Assembly (NCBI GenBank): GCA_017472115.1
Contig: JAFUQW010000123.1
Location: 1 to 22,064 of the forward strand
DNA from: Bacteroidales bacterium
GTDB taxonomy: Bacteria; Bacteroidota; Bacteroidia; Bacteroidales; UBA932
Reading direction: 5' to 3'
DNA: 22,064 bases
The stretch's first letter is position 1; each line of letters starts with the position of its first letter. This document shows positions 7,067 through 17,402 of the stretch, in pieces. A model generated the notes under the pieces. That model saw nothing but the letters and a program-made list of their open reading frames with translations, was not told the DNA's origin and did no database searches. The position numbers and the translations under genes are program-made.

Positions 7067-8893
7067 ATGAACACACAAAAGATAACAACCCTGATCATCG
7101 CGGCTGCCATGCTCTCGACGAGTGCCGCAGCCCAGACAAAAAACCAGCTTAAACAGGAAAACTCACAGCTCAAGGCCCGGATCGACTCCCTGAACAAGGA
7201 ACTGACCAAGACTCGCGCCGAACTGCAATATACAGACAGCCTTGCAAGCGAGCTGATTACCCTGTATGAAGACAGCGAAGTAAAAAACACTTATTCCATC
7301 GCTCCGGAAGACTACACTGCAGAAGTGTCGGACAGCCTGCTGAATGTCTGGTATCTTCAGAACCTCATCAGCCAGAGCGAGGAGGATCTCTATGACATGG
7401 ATTCCGTGAAATTCGAGTCCGATGTGCCTGATTCCGTCTATATCGAAAGGCTCAGGCAGATGAACTCATTCATAACTCTTCCATATAACAGCATCGTAAA
7501 GAACCATATCATCAAATATTCCGAGAAGATGCCGAACACCATAGGCAAGATTCTCGGACTGTGCGACTACTACATGCCGTATTTTGATGAAATCTTCAAC
7601 AAATACGACATGCCTGAGGAGCTCAAGGCAATGGCAGTCATAGAATCTGCCATGAATCCTCTTGCCGTGTCACGCGCAGGCGCAAAAGGAATGTGGCAGT
7701 TCATGTATTCCACAGCAAAGATATACGGGCTGCACATAGACTCTTTCGTTGACGAACGTCTCGACCCCTTCAAGGCTGCTGAGGCCGCAGCACAGTATCT
7801 TCAGGACTCATACGCCATCTTCGGTGACTGGAACCTCGCCATCGCCTCATACAACTGCGGTGCCGGCAATGTGAACAGAGCGATACGGCGAAGCGGAGGA
7901 AGCCGCGCATTCTGGGACATCTATCCTTATCTTCCACGTGAGACAAGAGGATATGTACCGGCATTCGTCGGCGCACTATACACAATGAAATTCTACAAGG
8001 AACACGGCATCAAACCGGTAGCTGTAGAACTTCCTGCACCAGTCGATACCTTCGTAATCACAAAGAAGCTTCACCTCAAACAGGTAAGCGAGCTCACCGG
8101 GGCTCCCCTTGACGAGCTCAAGAACCTCAATCCTCAGTACAGGCATGAAATCATTCCGGGAGACAGCAGGGAATATATCCTCCGTATCCCATACAGATAT
8201 ACTAACGCCTTCATAGACAACGAGGACTCGCTCTACAGACACAAGGCAGACATATATTTCAACCCTGTGACTCTCAAGAAGATACAGGATGGTGGCGATG
8301 GAGAGATGATAACCTATCGCGTCAAGAGCGGAGACTATCTCGGAAGGATTGCAAGCAGATACGGAACCACGGTGGCAAAGATCAAGAGATGGAACAACCT
8401 CAAGAGTAACAATATCCGTGTAGGACAGAGACTCATAATATACCGCGGAGGAAATGCACCGGTATCCGCTTCGACATCATCATCATCTTCTTCAAATAGC
8501 CAGGCTGCAGTAAGCGGAGGTACCGTTTACGTCGTGAAGAGCGGTGACGCATTATCGACAATTGCCGAGAAATACAAGGTGACCGTGGCACAGCTGAAGA
8601 AATGGAACAACCTCACCGGCAACAACATCCGCGTAGGCCAAAAGCTTATTGTAAGCCAACAGGCTGCACCTGCACCGGACAAGACAGAGAAGCCGAATGA
8701 ACAGACGAAGAGCAGTACTGTCAAGACGAATGATCCGAACATCGGATATACGGAATACATCGTGAAGGATGGGGAATCGCTGTATATCATAGCCAAGAAA
8801 TATCCAGGAGTAAGCGCACAGAACATCATGGATTTCAACGGCATAGGCTCGAACATCAAGCCAGGGATGAAGATTAAGATCCCTAAACTCTAA
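7067..8893 (+). CDS. mltD: Membrane-bound lytic murein transglycosylase D-like protein with LysM repeats
   Basis: A 608-aa exported enzyme predicted to cleave glycan strands of peptidoglycan with formation of 1,6-anhydro ends. A signal peptide ([17 protein letters not shown]) is followed by a short coiled segment and an SLT domain. The catalytic glutamate is E193 in VIESAMNP, followed by [12 protein letters not shown] and by [19 protein letters not shown]. The conserved [13 protein letters not shown] stretch follows. Three clear LysM peptidoglycan-binding repeats lie at about 416-459, 486-529 and 562-606, and a degenerate LysM-like region precedes them. The first two repeats are separated by a serine-rich linker. 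It is the last gene of the par operon (17-nt gap) and ends 4 nt inside the convergent gene. Confidence 0.92.
   Translation: MNTQKITTLIIAAAMLSTSAAAQTKNQLKQENSQLKARIDSLNKELTKTRAELQYTDSLASELITLYEDSEVKNTYSIAPEDYTAEVSDSLLNVWYLQNLISQSEEDLYDMDSVKFESDVPDSVYIERLRQMNSFITLPYNSIVKNHIIKYSEKMPNTIGKILGLCDYYMPYFDEIFNKYDMPEELKAMAVIESAMNPLAVSRAGAKGMWQFMYSTAKIYGLHIDSFVDERLDPFKAAEAAAQYLQDSYAIFGDWNLAIASYNCGAGNVNRAIRRSGGSRAFWDIYPYLPRETRGYVPAFVGALYTMKFYKEHGIKPVAVELPAPVDTFVITKKLHLKQVSELTGAPLDELKNLNPQYRHEIIPGDSREYILRIPYRYTNAFIDNEDSLYRHKADIYFNPVTLKKIQDGGDGEMITYRVKSGDYLGRIASRYGTTVAKIKRWNNLKSNNIRVGQRLIIYRGGNAPVSASTSSSSSSNSQAAVSGGTVYVVKSGDALSTIAEKYKVTVAQLKKWNNLTGNNIRVGQKLIVSQQAAPAPDKTEKPNEQTKSSTVKTNDPNIGYTEYIVKDGESLYIIAKKYPGVSAQNIMDFNGIGSNIKPGMKIKIPKL
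7930..7945. other. parS-like palindrome inside mltD
   Basis: TCTTCCACGTGAGACA is centred on CACGTG. Against the widely conserved parS sequence TGTTNCACGTGAAACA it differs at two defined positions. I noticed no other CACGTG in the window. It encodes the conserved LPRETRG of the transglycosylase, so chance is a real alternative. Confidence 0.35.
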
Positions 8894-10653
8894 AAGGAGA
8901 ACATACATTGAAGTCTAAGCTCGGCCCTGCCGGGCTTCTTCTTTTCCTCATCCATGAAAGGATACCCGGTATAAGCCGCTCTGGCATAAACCTTTCCCCA
9001 CCTTGCAAATTTCCACGAAACAACAGCCGAGGCCCAGACTCCCCTACCGTAGAATGCCGGCACGTTGAAGCTTCCCGGCGCATCTCTCTCGTATGAATAT
9101 ATGCGGTCGTCCCAATTGTCAACAATGAATATTCCTGTCTTCAGATATGCTGAGAGAGATGATGTCTTATATCCGCATTCTACATAAGCAAGCCCAGACA
9201 ATCCTATGCAATACAGCAGATTTGCCCGGGTATTCACGACTACCGGTCCGGAACTGAAAGAAAGATCGGCGCGCAGGTCTGTCCTTGATGTCCGTCCCCA
9301 ATCCCTGATTCTTTCTTTGGCCCGCAGCTTCAGGACAAACATATCCGTAAGATGTTCCCAGGCCGCTTCAATCTTCATCTGACGGTTATGTTCATCAGCC
9401 TTGTCCTTTGGCTGAGGGAAATATGCGGCATCTACAGATATTCCTATAATATCCCTTCTGTCGGCACTGAGGTACTCAGCGGCCATGGTAGCCGAAAATT
9501 CATCGGAACATGAGGTCGTACTTCTCTGAGCGCCGCTCCACGCAGAGGAATATGAGGCAGGATATGCCCTGACCATTACGGCTGAACGCCACAGTTCCCC
9601 GACAGGGAAAGAGACTCCGGCCAGGGCAGCCGGCACTTTGGCCATCCAGTCAAATGATGATTCTGCAAATACATCTGTTCCTCTGATGCACCAGGCCGCA
9701 TCAATTGAAGTTTTTCCATCCCCTATCCTGCCGTCAAACGGATTCAAGTTGAAATAATGCGTCATGCCGACCTGACCGGAGCGATGGTTCCATTGCATAT
9801 TGAAGGCTGGGAGTACAGACATTTCATCAGGTTCGGAAGATATATTGCGGATACCCGGCAAAGCGACAGATGCATTCAGGTCCAGATGCCCGGCACGGAC
9901 CGAAACTGCTGCCCCTGTCATGGCAAGACCTCCGGTAAAAGAACTGGAACGGGAATATCCGGAAGCCCTGCGCATAAATGTTGACGGGGACGTCAGTCCG
10001 CTCATTGACATGCCGTTCCAAAGTGCCAGTCCCTGTCCGAATCTGGCATTATAATCCCCTACGATCAGCCGGACGGGAAGTTTTCGTGCCTCCCACTCCA
10101 GCGAACCGGAAAAGGAGTCAGGCATCGATCCTGCAGCCGAAGCTGAGCGCGATGCCGCGACGCCTGCAGATATTCCGCAAGCGCTCTCTACAGAATACCG
10201 GAGGCCATAATTCCATTGCATAGGCACGCCTTCCGCGGGTTTTATGCCTGCCCTGACCGCAAGGTCATTCCAGAGGCCGGATCCGGATACCGCGCCAATA
10301 TTTCCGCCTTCAAGAGAGATGAACGGCTTGATGTTTTCAACAAACGCCTCGCTGAAACCGTCTATTGCCGCCAGTTCTCCGAAAGAAAGCACATCCCCGT
10401 GCCTCATCCTGTAATCAGCAAGCGAAGCCGCCTGATAAGCGTTCAGGAGCCCGCCAGCAACAAGTCTTGAGGATGATACATGGTTTACCTTCAGAGGACG
10501 CTCCAGCAGAATCATCAGTCTCTCAACCTCATACTCATCCACATCTTCAGGGCTGCCGGCCCCGACGAGACGCATTATCGCGTCCATGTCCGATATATTC
10601 TGGGCAGCTGAATGCAGGCAGACAGAAAACATCAGGACAATTAAAAGTTTCAT
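8890..10653 (-). CDS. Helix-hairpin-helix protein with a predicted outer-membrane beta-barrel
   Basis: A 587-aa exported protein. From ATG 10653 it begins with a signal peptide ([17 protein letters not shown]); ATGs at 10662 and 10701 are possible alternatives. Residues about 35-115 form a ComEA-like tandem helix-hairpin-helix region ([20 protein letters not shown], then the [20 protein letters not shown] stretch). The remaining ~450 residues are rich in alternating hydrophobic/polar strands and end in a terminal phenylalanine (LQCMFSF), as expected for an outer-membrane barrel. Proteins of this layout occur widely in Bacteroidetes without a known role. DNA binding by the HhH part outside the cytoplasm would be surprising, so the domain may mediate protein contacts. 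It converges on mltD with a 4-base overlap. Confidence 0.75.
   Translation of the reverse strand: MKLLIVLMFSVCLHSAAQNISDMDAIMRLVGAGSPEDVDEYEVERLMILLERPLKVNHVSSSRLVAGGLLNAYQAASLADYRMRHGDVLSFGELAAIDGFSEAFVENIKPFISLEGGNIGAVSGSGLWNDLAVRAGIKPAEGVPMQWNYGLRYSVESACGISAGVAASRSASAAGSMPDSFSGSLEWEARKLPVRLIVGDYNARFGQGLALWNGMSMSGLTSPSTFMRRASGYSRSSSFTGGLAMTGAAVSVRAGHLDLNASVALPGIRNISSEPDEMSVLPAFNMQWNHRSGQVGMTHYFNLNPFDGRIGDGKTSIDAAWCIRGTDVFAESSFDWMAKVPAALAGVSFPVGELWRSAVMVRAYPASYSSAWSGAQRSTTSCSDEFSATMAAEYLSADRRDIIGISVDAAYFPQPKDKADEHNRQMKIEAAWEHLTDMFVLKLRAKERIRDWGRTSRTDLRADLSFSSGPVVVNTRANLLYCIGLSGLAYVECGYKTSSLSAYLKTGIFIVDNWDDRIYSYERDAPGSFNVPAFYGRGVWASAVVSWKFARWGKVYARAAYTGYPFMDEEKKKPGRAELRLQCMFSF
8918..8947 (+). 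terminator. Probable terminator of the par operon
   Basis: AGCTCGG (8918-8924) pairs with CCGGGCT (8930-8936) around a 5-nt loop and is followed by TCTTCTTTT. It starts 24 nt after the mltD stop and lies inside the convergent gene's coding region. Confidence 0.45.
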
Positions 10654-10762
10654 TCGCCACATGACATCAGTCTTTTCCGGCAAAAATATCCCCCAGCTCA
10701 CATAAAAGTGTTGTTTTACCCAAAAACAACAGCAGATTTTTCTTTTTTTTTATGCTTTTGAT

Positions 10763-10770
10763 TATTTTTG
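10763..10770 (+). promoter_or_regulatory. -7 box of hpt-adk
   Basis: TATTTTTG matches TAnnTTTG and ends 22 nt before the hpt ATG. A TTG at -33 is not clear; the upstream sequence is a T-tract. Confidence 0.45.
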
Positions 10771-10792
10771 TATGTTTTTACAAGATTTCAGC

Positions 10793-11335
10793 ATGGAAAA
10801 AATTACTCTGAAGGACAAGACCTTCAAGACTGCAATCCCTTACGAGAAGATTTCTGCGGCAATCGATGAGGTAGCCGAAAAGATCAACAAGGATTTCGTC
10901 GGATGTGACGACGTTCCAGTACTTCTCTGTGTGCTCAACGGCTCCATAATGTTTATGGGCGAGCTTATGAAAAGACTCAAATTCGACTGTCAGATCATCT
11001 CGATCAAGCTCACATCCTACGAAGGAACCAGCACGACGGGACGCGTAAAGCAGGCCATGGGACTTACTGCCGACATCACAGGCAGACGAGTGATTGTCAT
11101 AGAGGACATCGTCGATTCCGGCAACACCATTGTAGAGCTCAAGAAGATACTCGAGGAAAAGGGTGCGGCAGAATCAAGGATCTGCACCATGCTGCTGAAG
11201 CCTGATGCCTACAAGAAGGACGTCAGGATCGACTACACGGCCCTTGAAATTCCGAATGACTTCATTGTCGGATTCGGTCTCGATTATGATGAAATCGGAA
11301 GGAATTACAAGGACATCTATGTCCTTGACGAATAG
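10793..11335 (+). CDS. hpt: Hypoxanthine phosphoribosyltransferase
   Basis: A 180-aa purine salvage enzyme that joins hypoxanthine (and usually guanine) to PRPP in the cytoplasm, giving IMP or GMP. The PRPP-binding loop is VIVIEDIVDSGNT at 100-112. The PRPP/pyrophosphate-contacting LNGS (48-51) and the flexible-loop region SYEGTSTTGRV are present, as is the C-terminal IVGFGLDYDEIGRN base-binding stretch. ATG 10793 (MEKITLKDK) is chosen over an in-frame ATG at 10772 because the predicted -7 box ends at 10770. It precedes adk by 18 nt, probably as one transcript. Confidence 0.95.
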   Translation: MEKITLKDKTFKTAIPYEKISAAIDEVAEKINKDFVGCDDVPVLLCVLNGSIMFMGELMKRLKFDCQIISIKLTSYEGTSTTGRVKQAMGLTADITGRRVIVIEDIVDSGNTIVELKKILEEKGAAESRICTMLLKPDAYKKDVRIDYTALEIPNDFIVGFGLDYDEIGRNYKDIYVLDE

Positions 11336-11353
11336 AAAACCAAAACCACAAAA

Positions 11354-11926
11354 ATGAAATATTACATTCTCTTTGGCCCTCCGGGTGCAGGAAAAGGCAC
11401 TCAGGCCACAGCAATGGTTGAAAAATACAACCTACACCACATTTCTACCGGAGCGCTTCTCCGCAAGGAGATTGCTGCAGGTTCAGCACTCGGACTCCAG
11501 GCAAAAGCCCTGATCGAGCAAGGATGTCTTGTTCCGGATGAAGTGGTAGAGGGTATGATAGAAAACGAATTCAATACGGTGACCGGAGTTGACGGATTCC
11601 TTCTTGACGGATTCCCACGCACGCTGCCTCAGGCTGAAGCTCTCGATGCCATTCTTGCCAAGACTTCAGATGAAGTCACCGCTACCGTTTCCATCATGAT
11701 CCCCGATTCCATGATTATGGAACGTATCAAAGGAAGGGCTTTGAAGGAAGGACGCGCCGACGATGCAAGCGAAGATGTAATCAACAACAGGATAACCACT
11801 TACCATAACCAGACCGAGCCTCTGATCGGTTTTTACGAAAAGGTCGGGAAATACCATGAAATAGACGGTACAGGCACAATAGAAGAAGTACAGCAGCGCA
11901 TATTCGCTGTCATGGACAGATTCTGA
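11354..11926 (+). CDS. adk: Adenylate kinase
   Basis: A 190-aa cytoplasmic kinase that balances ATP, ADP and AMP. The P-loop GPPGAGKGT spans residues 8-16. AMP-site motifs STGALLR and DGFPRT are visible, and the LID region is the short type (GRALKEGRADD, with no zinc-finger insertion), which explains the length. It is the second gene after hpt. A strong hairpin follows its stop, separating it from the opposing lipoprotein gene. Confidence 0.96.
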   Translation: MKYYILFGPPGAGKGTQATAMVEKYNLHHISTGALLRKEIAAGSALGLQAKALIEQGCLVPDEVVEGMIENEFNTVTGVDGFLLDGFPRTLPQAEALDAILAKTSDEVTATVSIMIPDSMIMERIKGRALKEGRADDASEDVINNRITTYHNQTEPLIGFYEKVGKYHEIDGTGTIEEVQQRIFAVMDRF

Positions 11927-11949
11927 AACCGGAAGATAATCGAGTAAAG

Positions 11950-11982
11950 AGCCGGCTGCATGATCGATTGCAGCCGGCTTTG
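11950..11982. terminator. Bidirectional terminator between adk and the DUF2807 lipoprotein gene
   Basis: A perfect 11-bp inverted repeat, AGCCGGCTGCA (11950-11960) and TGCAGCCGGCT (11969-11979), with an 8-nt loop, followed by TTT. It lies between two convergent stops (11926 and 11991) and can serve both genes, though T-runs are short on each side. Confidence 0.75.
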
Positions 11983-11990
11983 TCGTTATA

Positions 11991-12704
11991 TCACATTCTG
12001 TCTGCCGATGATGCCCCGCTCACTTCCACCTCACTTCTGCAGTCTCCGCTATAAGATATATGCGAGGCTCCAGAAGCGGTTCCTGTGAGTTCTTCCGAGC
12101 AATGAAGATATGCACCGCTGGCTCCGGAAAGAGTTACAGAGGCTTTGACGGCCGAGACGTATGCGTTCTTTGACGATATATGGGAAGCTCCCGATCCCAC
12201 CACTTCATAGACCGGCGCCGTTCCGCTGATGTCGGCTTTGGAAGCACCGGAAGCAACTACCTTGAGATTCCGGGTATCGACACATGCCCTGATTCCTGAT
12301 GCTCCGCTCAGGGATATGTGGAAATCCTCGGATACGAGAGTCTCCGCTGCGGTAAAATTACTTGCTCCTGATACAGAGATGCTTTTCAGAGCAGTGCTCG
12401 CCGGAAGAATGATGCTTATACGTCCCCCGTTGAATACCGGCGCATCGTCATCAATACCGATCTTCAATTTTCCGTTCCTGACCCCAAATTCAAAATATTC
12501 CATGACAAGGCTGTCCGCCGTCACCGTCATGACCGACGCCTCGGAAGAATAGTCAACATTGACCGCGTATGAGATCATGAGCTCTGTATAGTCATCAGGA
12601 ATCTCGAAGGTTCTTGTAACTTCAACATCAGAAAGTGGCTTGATCGTCACTGCGCAGCTGCATGCCATTGCCACGGCTGCAATAAATGTCATGATTCTTT
12701 TCAT
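11991..12704 (-). CDS. Head-GIN (DUF2807) lipoprotein with seven SGAS repeats
   Basis: A 237-aa exported protein. The N-terminus is a lipoprotein signal (MKRIMTFIAAVAMACSC) with candidate acylated cysteines C15 or C17. The body is a DUF2807 auto-transporter-adhesin head (GIN) domain, a right-handed beta-solenoid fold. The tetrapeptide SGAS recurs at residues 112, 133, 152, 171, 193, 211 and 229, spaced 18-22 residues apart, which is what stacked solenoid coils would give. No enzyme motif is seen. Function in Bacteroidetes is not established; surface binding is inference. It lies on the opposite strand between adk and obgE with its own promoter. Confidence 0.85.
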   Translation of the reverse strand: MKRIMTFIAAVAMACSCAVTIKPLSDVEVTRTFEIPDDYTELMISYAVNVDYSSEASVMTVTADSLVMEYFEFGVRNGKLKIGIDDDAPVFNGGRISIILPASTALKSISVSGASNFTAAETLVSEDFHISLSGASGIRACVDTRNLKVVASGASKADISGTAPVYEVVGSGASHISSKNAYVSAVKASVTLSGASGAYLHCSEELTGTASGASHISYSGDCRSEVEVSGASSADRM

Positions 12705-12725
12705 ATTATGTCCGTTTTAACGATG

Positions 12726-12757
12726 CAAATTTATAATCAGACGCAATCATTACCAAA
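12726..12757 (-). promoter_or_regulatory. Promoter of the DUF2807 lipoprotein gene
   Basis: On the minus strand there is TTTG (12757-12754), a 20-bp spacer, and TAAATTTG (12733-12726), a full match to the Bacteroidetes consensus. It ends 21 nt before the start codon. Confidence 0.7.
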
Positions 12758-12777
12758 AATATTACATAAAATTTGCA

Positions 12778-12785
12778 TATATTTG
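12778..12785 (+). promoter_or_regulatory. -7 box candidate of obgE
   Basis: TATATTTG matches TAnnTTTG. A transcript from here would carry a leader of about 140 nt containing the long inverted repeat at 12801-12919. Confidence 0.4.
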
Positions 12786-12800
12786 CAGCCGTTAATTTTA

Positions 12801-12919
12801 AGAAACTGTTTAAAATTTTATCATTTGAAATATTATGCCGAAAAGGCGCATAATAGACAAATAGATTTATTCAGTTTCAACAATTAATGATTTTTCGGAG
12901 AAAAATTTAAACAGTTTCT
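12801..12919 (+). repeat. Long inverted repeat in the obgE leader
   Basis: AGAAACTGTTTAAA (12801-12814) is exactly complementary to TTTAAACAGTTTCT (12906-12919), and pairing can extend over four more T-A pairs past one mismatch. Inside are an 8-bp hairpin TATTATGC/GCATAATA (12831-12838 with 12848-12855) and a 7-bp hairpin ATTTTTC/GAAAAAT (12890-12896 with 12900-12906) that would compete with the outer right arm. The right arm ends 9 nt before the obgE ATG. It is either a regulatory leader or a small MITE-like insertion. Confidence 0.6.
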
Positions 12920-12928
12920 AAGAGACTT

Positions 12929-13984
12929 ATGGCGGATTCGAATTTCATAGACTATGTAAAGATATATTGCCGTTCAGGCAATGGAGGCGCGGGTTCCACC
13001 CACATGAGAAGAGAAAAGTATGTGCCGAAGGGTGGTCCTGACGGAGGTGACGGAGGCCGGGGAGGCCATATCATCTTGAGAGCCAATCCGCAGTTCTGGA
13101 CGCTCATCCACCTCAAGTACCGCAAGCATATCATGGCGGAACACGGAGGAGCCGGCAGCGGACAGCTTCAAAAGGGCAGGAACGGAGCGGACATCTATCT
13201 TGACGTCCCGCTCGGAACGGTGGCCAAGGATGCCGAGACAGGTGAGATCCTCTTCGAGCTCGTGGAGCCGCATGAGGAAAAGATACTCGTGAAAGGCGGC
13301 CGAGGCGGTCTCGGAAACAATAATTTCAAGACTGCCACAAACCAGACTCCACGCTACTCCCAGCCTGGCGAACCGTTTGAGGAAGGATGGTTCATCCTTG
13401 AGCTTAAGCTCCTTGCGGACGTCGGTCTCGTCGGTTTTCCGAATGCCGGAAAATCGACTCTTCTGTCAACCGTATCCGCAGCAAGACCAAAGATCGCCGA
13501 CTACCCTTTCACCACACTTGAACCGAATCTCGGCATAGTGAGCTATTATGACGACAAGTCATTTGTAATGGCCGATATTCCGGGCATTATCGAAGGTGCG
13601 CACGAAGGAAAAGGCATTGGCATGCGTTTCCTCAGGCACATAGAACGTAATTCAATACTGCTTTTCATGGTAGCCGCCGATCAGGACGACATCAGAGAGG
13701 GATATGAAGTGCTTCTGAACGAACTCCGCGAGTACAATCCGGAACTTCTCGTCAAGGACAGGGTGCTCGCCATAACAAAGTCCGACATGCTTGACGGACA
13801 GCTCAAGGAAGAAATCGAAGCCCAGCTACCGACTGACATCCCGCATGTATTCATATCTTCATTCACTCAGGAAGGTATAAAGGAACTCAAGGATATGCTC
13901 TGGGAAGCTCTGCAGAAAGAGATGGAACCGGCAGAATCAGAAACAGTGCTCTTTCCGGGAGACAGCAATGAAATCATATTATGA
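12929..13984 (+). CDS. obgE: GTPase ObgE/CgtA
   Basis: A 351-aa ribosome-assembly and stress-linked GTPase that acts on the large subunit. The glycine-rich Obg domain (1-158) contains the repeated GGxGG elements ([25 protein letters not shown]). The G domain has G1 GFPNAGKST (169-177), G2 [11 protein letters not shown]3 [10 protein letters not shown]4 TKSD and G5 ISS. The C-terminal OCT domain found in Firmicutes homologues is absent. It starts at ATG 12929 after an unusually long structured AT-rich leader. It overlaps the next gene by ATGA, indicating translational coupling. Confidence 0.96.
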   Translation: MADSNFIDYVKIYCRSGNGGAGSTHMRREKYVPKGGPDGGDGGRGGHIILRANPQFWTLIHLKYRKHIMAEHGGAGSGQLQKGRNGADIYLDVPLGTVAKDAETGEILFELVEPHEEKILVKGGRGGLGNNNFKTATNQTPRYSQPGEPFEEGWFILELKLLADVGLVGFPNAGKSTLLSTVSAARPKIADYPFTTLEPNLGIVSYYDDKSFVMADIPGIIEGAHEGKGIGMRFLRHIERNSILLFMVAADQDDIREGYEVLLNELREYNPELLVKDRVLAITKSDMLDGQLKEEIEAQLPTDIPHVFISSFTQEGIKELKDMLWEALQKEMEPAESETVLFPGDSNEIIL

Positions 13985-14592
13985 TCTGGAGCGAGATTCA
14001 TCAATTCGACCAGCAGCTGACCCTGGCCATCAACAGCTGGCATTCGACGCTCACAGACCCGGTCTGGGCGTTTTTCTCAAAGATACCGGTTTGGATTCCG
14101 ATGTATGTCGCTATCGTCGCGCTTCTGATATGGCGTCTCGGTTGGAAGAAGGGTCTGATAATGACGCTTGCAGCCGCTGCAACATTCGGATTCTGCGACC
14201 AGTTCTCCAATCTGATCAAGGATCTCGTATGTCGTACAAGACCTCTGCATGATGACTTCATGCTAAGCAACGGCCTGCACATCCTCGAACAGGGAGGACG
14301 CAGCTTCAGTTTCTTCTCAGCCCATGCAGCAAACGCCTTCGGCCTGGCAGTCAGCACATTGACGGGACTGAAGATTGATAAGGAATGGTTTCCTGAAAAA
14401 GGAAAGGCCAATATCTGTGGCAGATTATATGCGATATGGATGTTGTTCTGGGCTGTCATGGTGTCCTTGAGCAGGGTATTTGTCGGACGCCATTATCTTG
14501 GCGACGTCATTGTCGGAGCCATTACAGGTGCCCTTGCCGGCTTTGCTTTCGCTTCCCTTGCCCGGCTTGTCATCCGCAGATATTTTGCATGA
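13981..14592 (+). CDS. PAP2-family phosphatase
   Basis: A 203-aa integral membrane phosphatase of the type 2 phosphatidic acid phosphatase family. The family dephosphorylates lipid phosphates such as undecaprenyl pyrophosphate or phosphatidylglycerophosphate. The three motifs are [20 protein letters not shown] (usually PSGH; here SAH) and [12 protein letters not shown] with the catalytic histidine. About five or six hydrophobic helices are visible. It is coupled to obgE through an ATGA overlap. The substrate is unknown; a role in lipid carrier recycling is inferred from the family. Confidence 0.9.
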   Translation: MIWSEIHQFDQQLTLAINSWHSTLTDPVWAFFSKIPVWIPMYVAIVALLIWRLGWKKGLIMTLAAAATFGFCDQFSNLIKDLVCRTRPLHDDFMLSNGLHILEQGGRSFSFFSAHAANAFGLAVSTLTGLKIDKEWFPEKGKANICGRLYAIWMLFWAVMVSLSRVFVGRHYLGDVIVGAITGALAGFAFASLARLVIRRYFA

Positions 14593-14607
14593 CGTATCTC
14601 CCGCCTA

Positions 14608-14638
14608 TTGCATAATTCATATATAGGTATTATCTTTG
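14608..14638 (+). promoter_or_regulatory. Promoter of eno
   Basis: TTG (14608-14610), a 20-bp spacer and TATCTTTG (14631-14638) fit the Bacteroidetes consensus fully. The box ends 28 nt before the eno ATG. Confidence 0.75.
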
Positions 14639-14654
14639 TATTTATAATTATTAA

Positions 14655-15956
<1,302 letters not shown>

Positions 15957-15975
15957 CATATACATACCGATACTG

Positions 15976-16007
15976 ACCCGGATACTCTGAAACGAATCCG
16001 GGTCTTT
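15976..16007 (+). terminator. Terminator of eno
   Basis: ACCCGGAT (15976-15983) pairs perfectly with ATCCGGGT (15996-16003) around a 12-nt loop, followed by CTTTT, 20 nt after the stop codon. Confidence 0.75.
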
Positions 16008-16092
16008 TCATGAAAAGTGCCCATACACCGTTACGGGGTCTGGGAAGATATTCCGATTTAATCATCATATCATCGGATTTCATGGGAATCTA

Positions 16093-16124
16093 TTGTGCAA
16101 AATTCACACTATTTTGTAATTTTG
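16093..16124 (+). promoter_or_regulatory. Promoter of the araC-type gene
   Basis: TTG (16093-16095), a 21-bp spacer and TAATTTTG (16117-16124) match the consensus. The box ends only 6 nt before ATG 16131, so initiation here would give a leaderless message. Confidence 0.6.
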
Positions 16125-16130
16125 CAGAAT

Positions 16131-16955
16131 ATGGACGTGATAGAGAACATAAATATTCTTGACAAGAGCACCATACTCACAGGAATATGCTTTCCATACA
16201 AGGTGAGCAAGGTCACTCAAGTGCTTGTCAAGGAAGGGGAAATCTCATGCATCGTTGATTTTTATGCATATACGGTCAAGGCCCCCGCTATGGCCCTCTT
16301 CCATCCCGGCCAGGTCATAGAATCGTTCGAGACATCTCCGGAGTGCGACCTCATAGGCATAGCCTTCCCATCTTCATTCACGAATTCCCTCAATCTGCCT
16401 GTGAGCTTTCAGGAAAAGCTGATGCTGAGGTCCAACCATTTCTATGAATTGAACAGCGAGACACTTCACTCCTTCATCATGTGCTACGACCTTGTCTCAA
16501 GGATTCTGAAGCAGGAGAATCATCCTTACAAGGAAGATGTAATCAGGCATCTTTTCGCTGCATATTACTATGGCATCGGATACTATCTTCACAATTCGAA
16601 GAATCAGACATCCGTAATGACAGTCCAGCAGGAAATATGCGAAAGATTCATAGGACTTGTATCCAGACATTTCAAGGAGAATCGGGAAATAGCATTCTAT
16701 GCCGACAAGCTATGCATCACAAAGAAATATCTTTCGGCTCTTCTGAAGCAGGAGACAGGAATGACCGCATTGGAATGGATTGAGAAATATGTCGTTCTTC
16801 ATGCAAAAGCCTGCCTGTCATCAACTTCAATGACCATTCAGGAAATCAGTGACGAACTCGACTTCCCATCGCAATCCGTATTCGGAAAATATTTCAAAAG
16901 GGTCGAAGGCATGTCTCCGAAAGCCTATAGAAAGTCACTTGAAAAGACTATCTGA
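16131..16955 (+). CDS. AraC-family transcriptional regulator
   Basis: A 274-aa regulator. The N-terminal ~150 residues look like a cupin-type sensing domain, with predicted strands such as GEISCIVDFYAYTVKAPAMA. The C-terminal ~100 residues hold the double helix-turn-helix: AFYADKLCITKKYLSALLKQ, the ALEWIEKYVVLHAKACL linker, then IQEISDELDFPSQSVFGKYF and the signature FKRVEGMSPKAYR. ATG 16131 is chosen because the frame upstream has only a GTG at 16095 that would overlap the promoter. The ligand is unknown. It converges with the 137-aa gene by 8 bases. Targets could include the accessory block to its right, but this is only proximity. Confidence 0.9.
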   Translation: MDVIENINILDKSTILTGICFPYKVSKVTQVLVKEGEISCIVDFYAYTVKAPAMALFHPGQVIESFETSPECDLIGIAFPSSFTNSLNLPVSFQEKLMLRSNHFYELNSETLHSFIMCYDLVSRILKQENHPYKEDVIRHLFAAYYYGIGYYLHNSKNQTSVMTVQQEICERFIGLVSRHFKENREIAFYADKLCITKKYLSALLKQETGMTALEWIEKYVVLHAKACLSSTSMTIQEISDELDFPSQSVFGKYFKRVEGMSPKAYRKSLEKTI

Positions 16956-17361
16956 TTTCCGCGACCTGCGTCTTGACCGATGACTCGACAAGCCTTCTCC
17001 CATCCCATTCCGTAAGCATATACGGATGTCTCAGATGCAGATATTCTTCCATCAGTGCCTTGGAAAACTCAGTAATGACCGGGTCTGTAACTCTTTCATC
17101 ATCATATAGGATCACAATATCCTTCTTGTGGTACTGGACGCACACCGGATTGGTCCTGCTGCCTATGAAAAGCCTTTTGCGCTGCGGATTTCTGTGAAAG
17201 GGAGGCGGCGTGGCCAATACGTTGACGGCAAGGAAGGGGTATCTCATATAAGCCTTCTTCAGCCCGAACATCAGACATAGATGGTGGAGTTCCTCGAATG
17301 TATTTATATCAATGGATTTCATAGGTGTCATTTCGTTTTTGACGGATCTTAACGACTTCAT
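16948..17361 (-). CDS. Hypothetical protein, 137 aa
   Basis: Not recognised. It is a soluble, basic, proline-containing protein with no signal peptide and no membrane segment. It contains the aromatic stretch YMRYPFLAVNVLATPPPFH, a basic RNPQRKRLF, a strand-like KKDIVILYDDERVTDPV and a C-terminal helix TEFSKALMEEYLHLRHPY. The frame is open to 17433, but a good promoter (17403-17433) lies inside that extension, so ATG 17361 is chosen. It converges on the araC-type gene with an 8-base overlap at the stop codons. Consistent protein-like composition and its own promoter argue that it is real. Confidence 0.6.
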   Translation of the reverse strand: MKSLRSVKNEMTPMKSIDINTFEELHHLCLMFGLKKAYMRYPFLAVNVLATPPPFHRNPQRKRLFIGSRTNPVCVQYHKKDIVILYDDERVTDPVITEFSKALMEEYLHLRHPYMLTEWDGRRLVESSVKTQVAEIR

Positions 17362-17402
17362 AAGATTCTTTCCGATCTCATTCTGAAGGTCGATTGAACA
17401 GT

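Noticed and set aside
10709..10731. TGTTGTTTT/AAAACAACA hairpin followed by a T-tract before hpt
   Set aside because: Looks like a terminator on the plus strand, but no plus-strand gene ends upstream and the stem is A/T-rich and weak; left unannotated.
16061..16079. CCGAT...ATCGG dyad upstream of the araC-type gene as an operator
   Set aside because: Only 5-bp arms with a long AT-rich loop; expected by chance.
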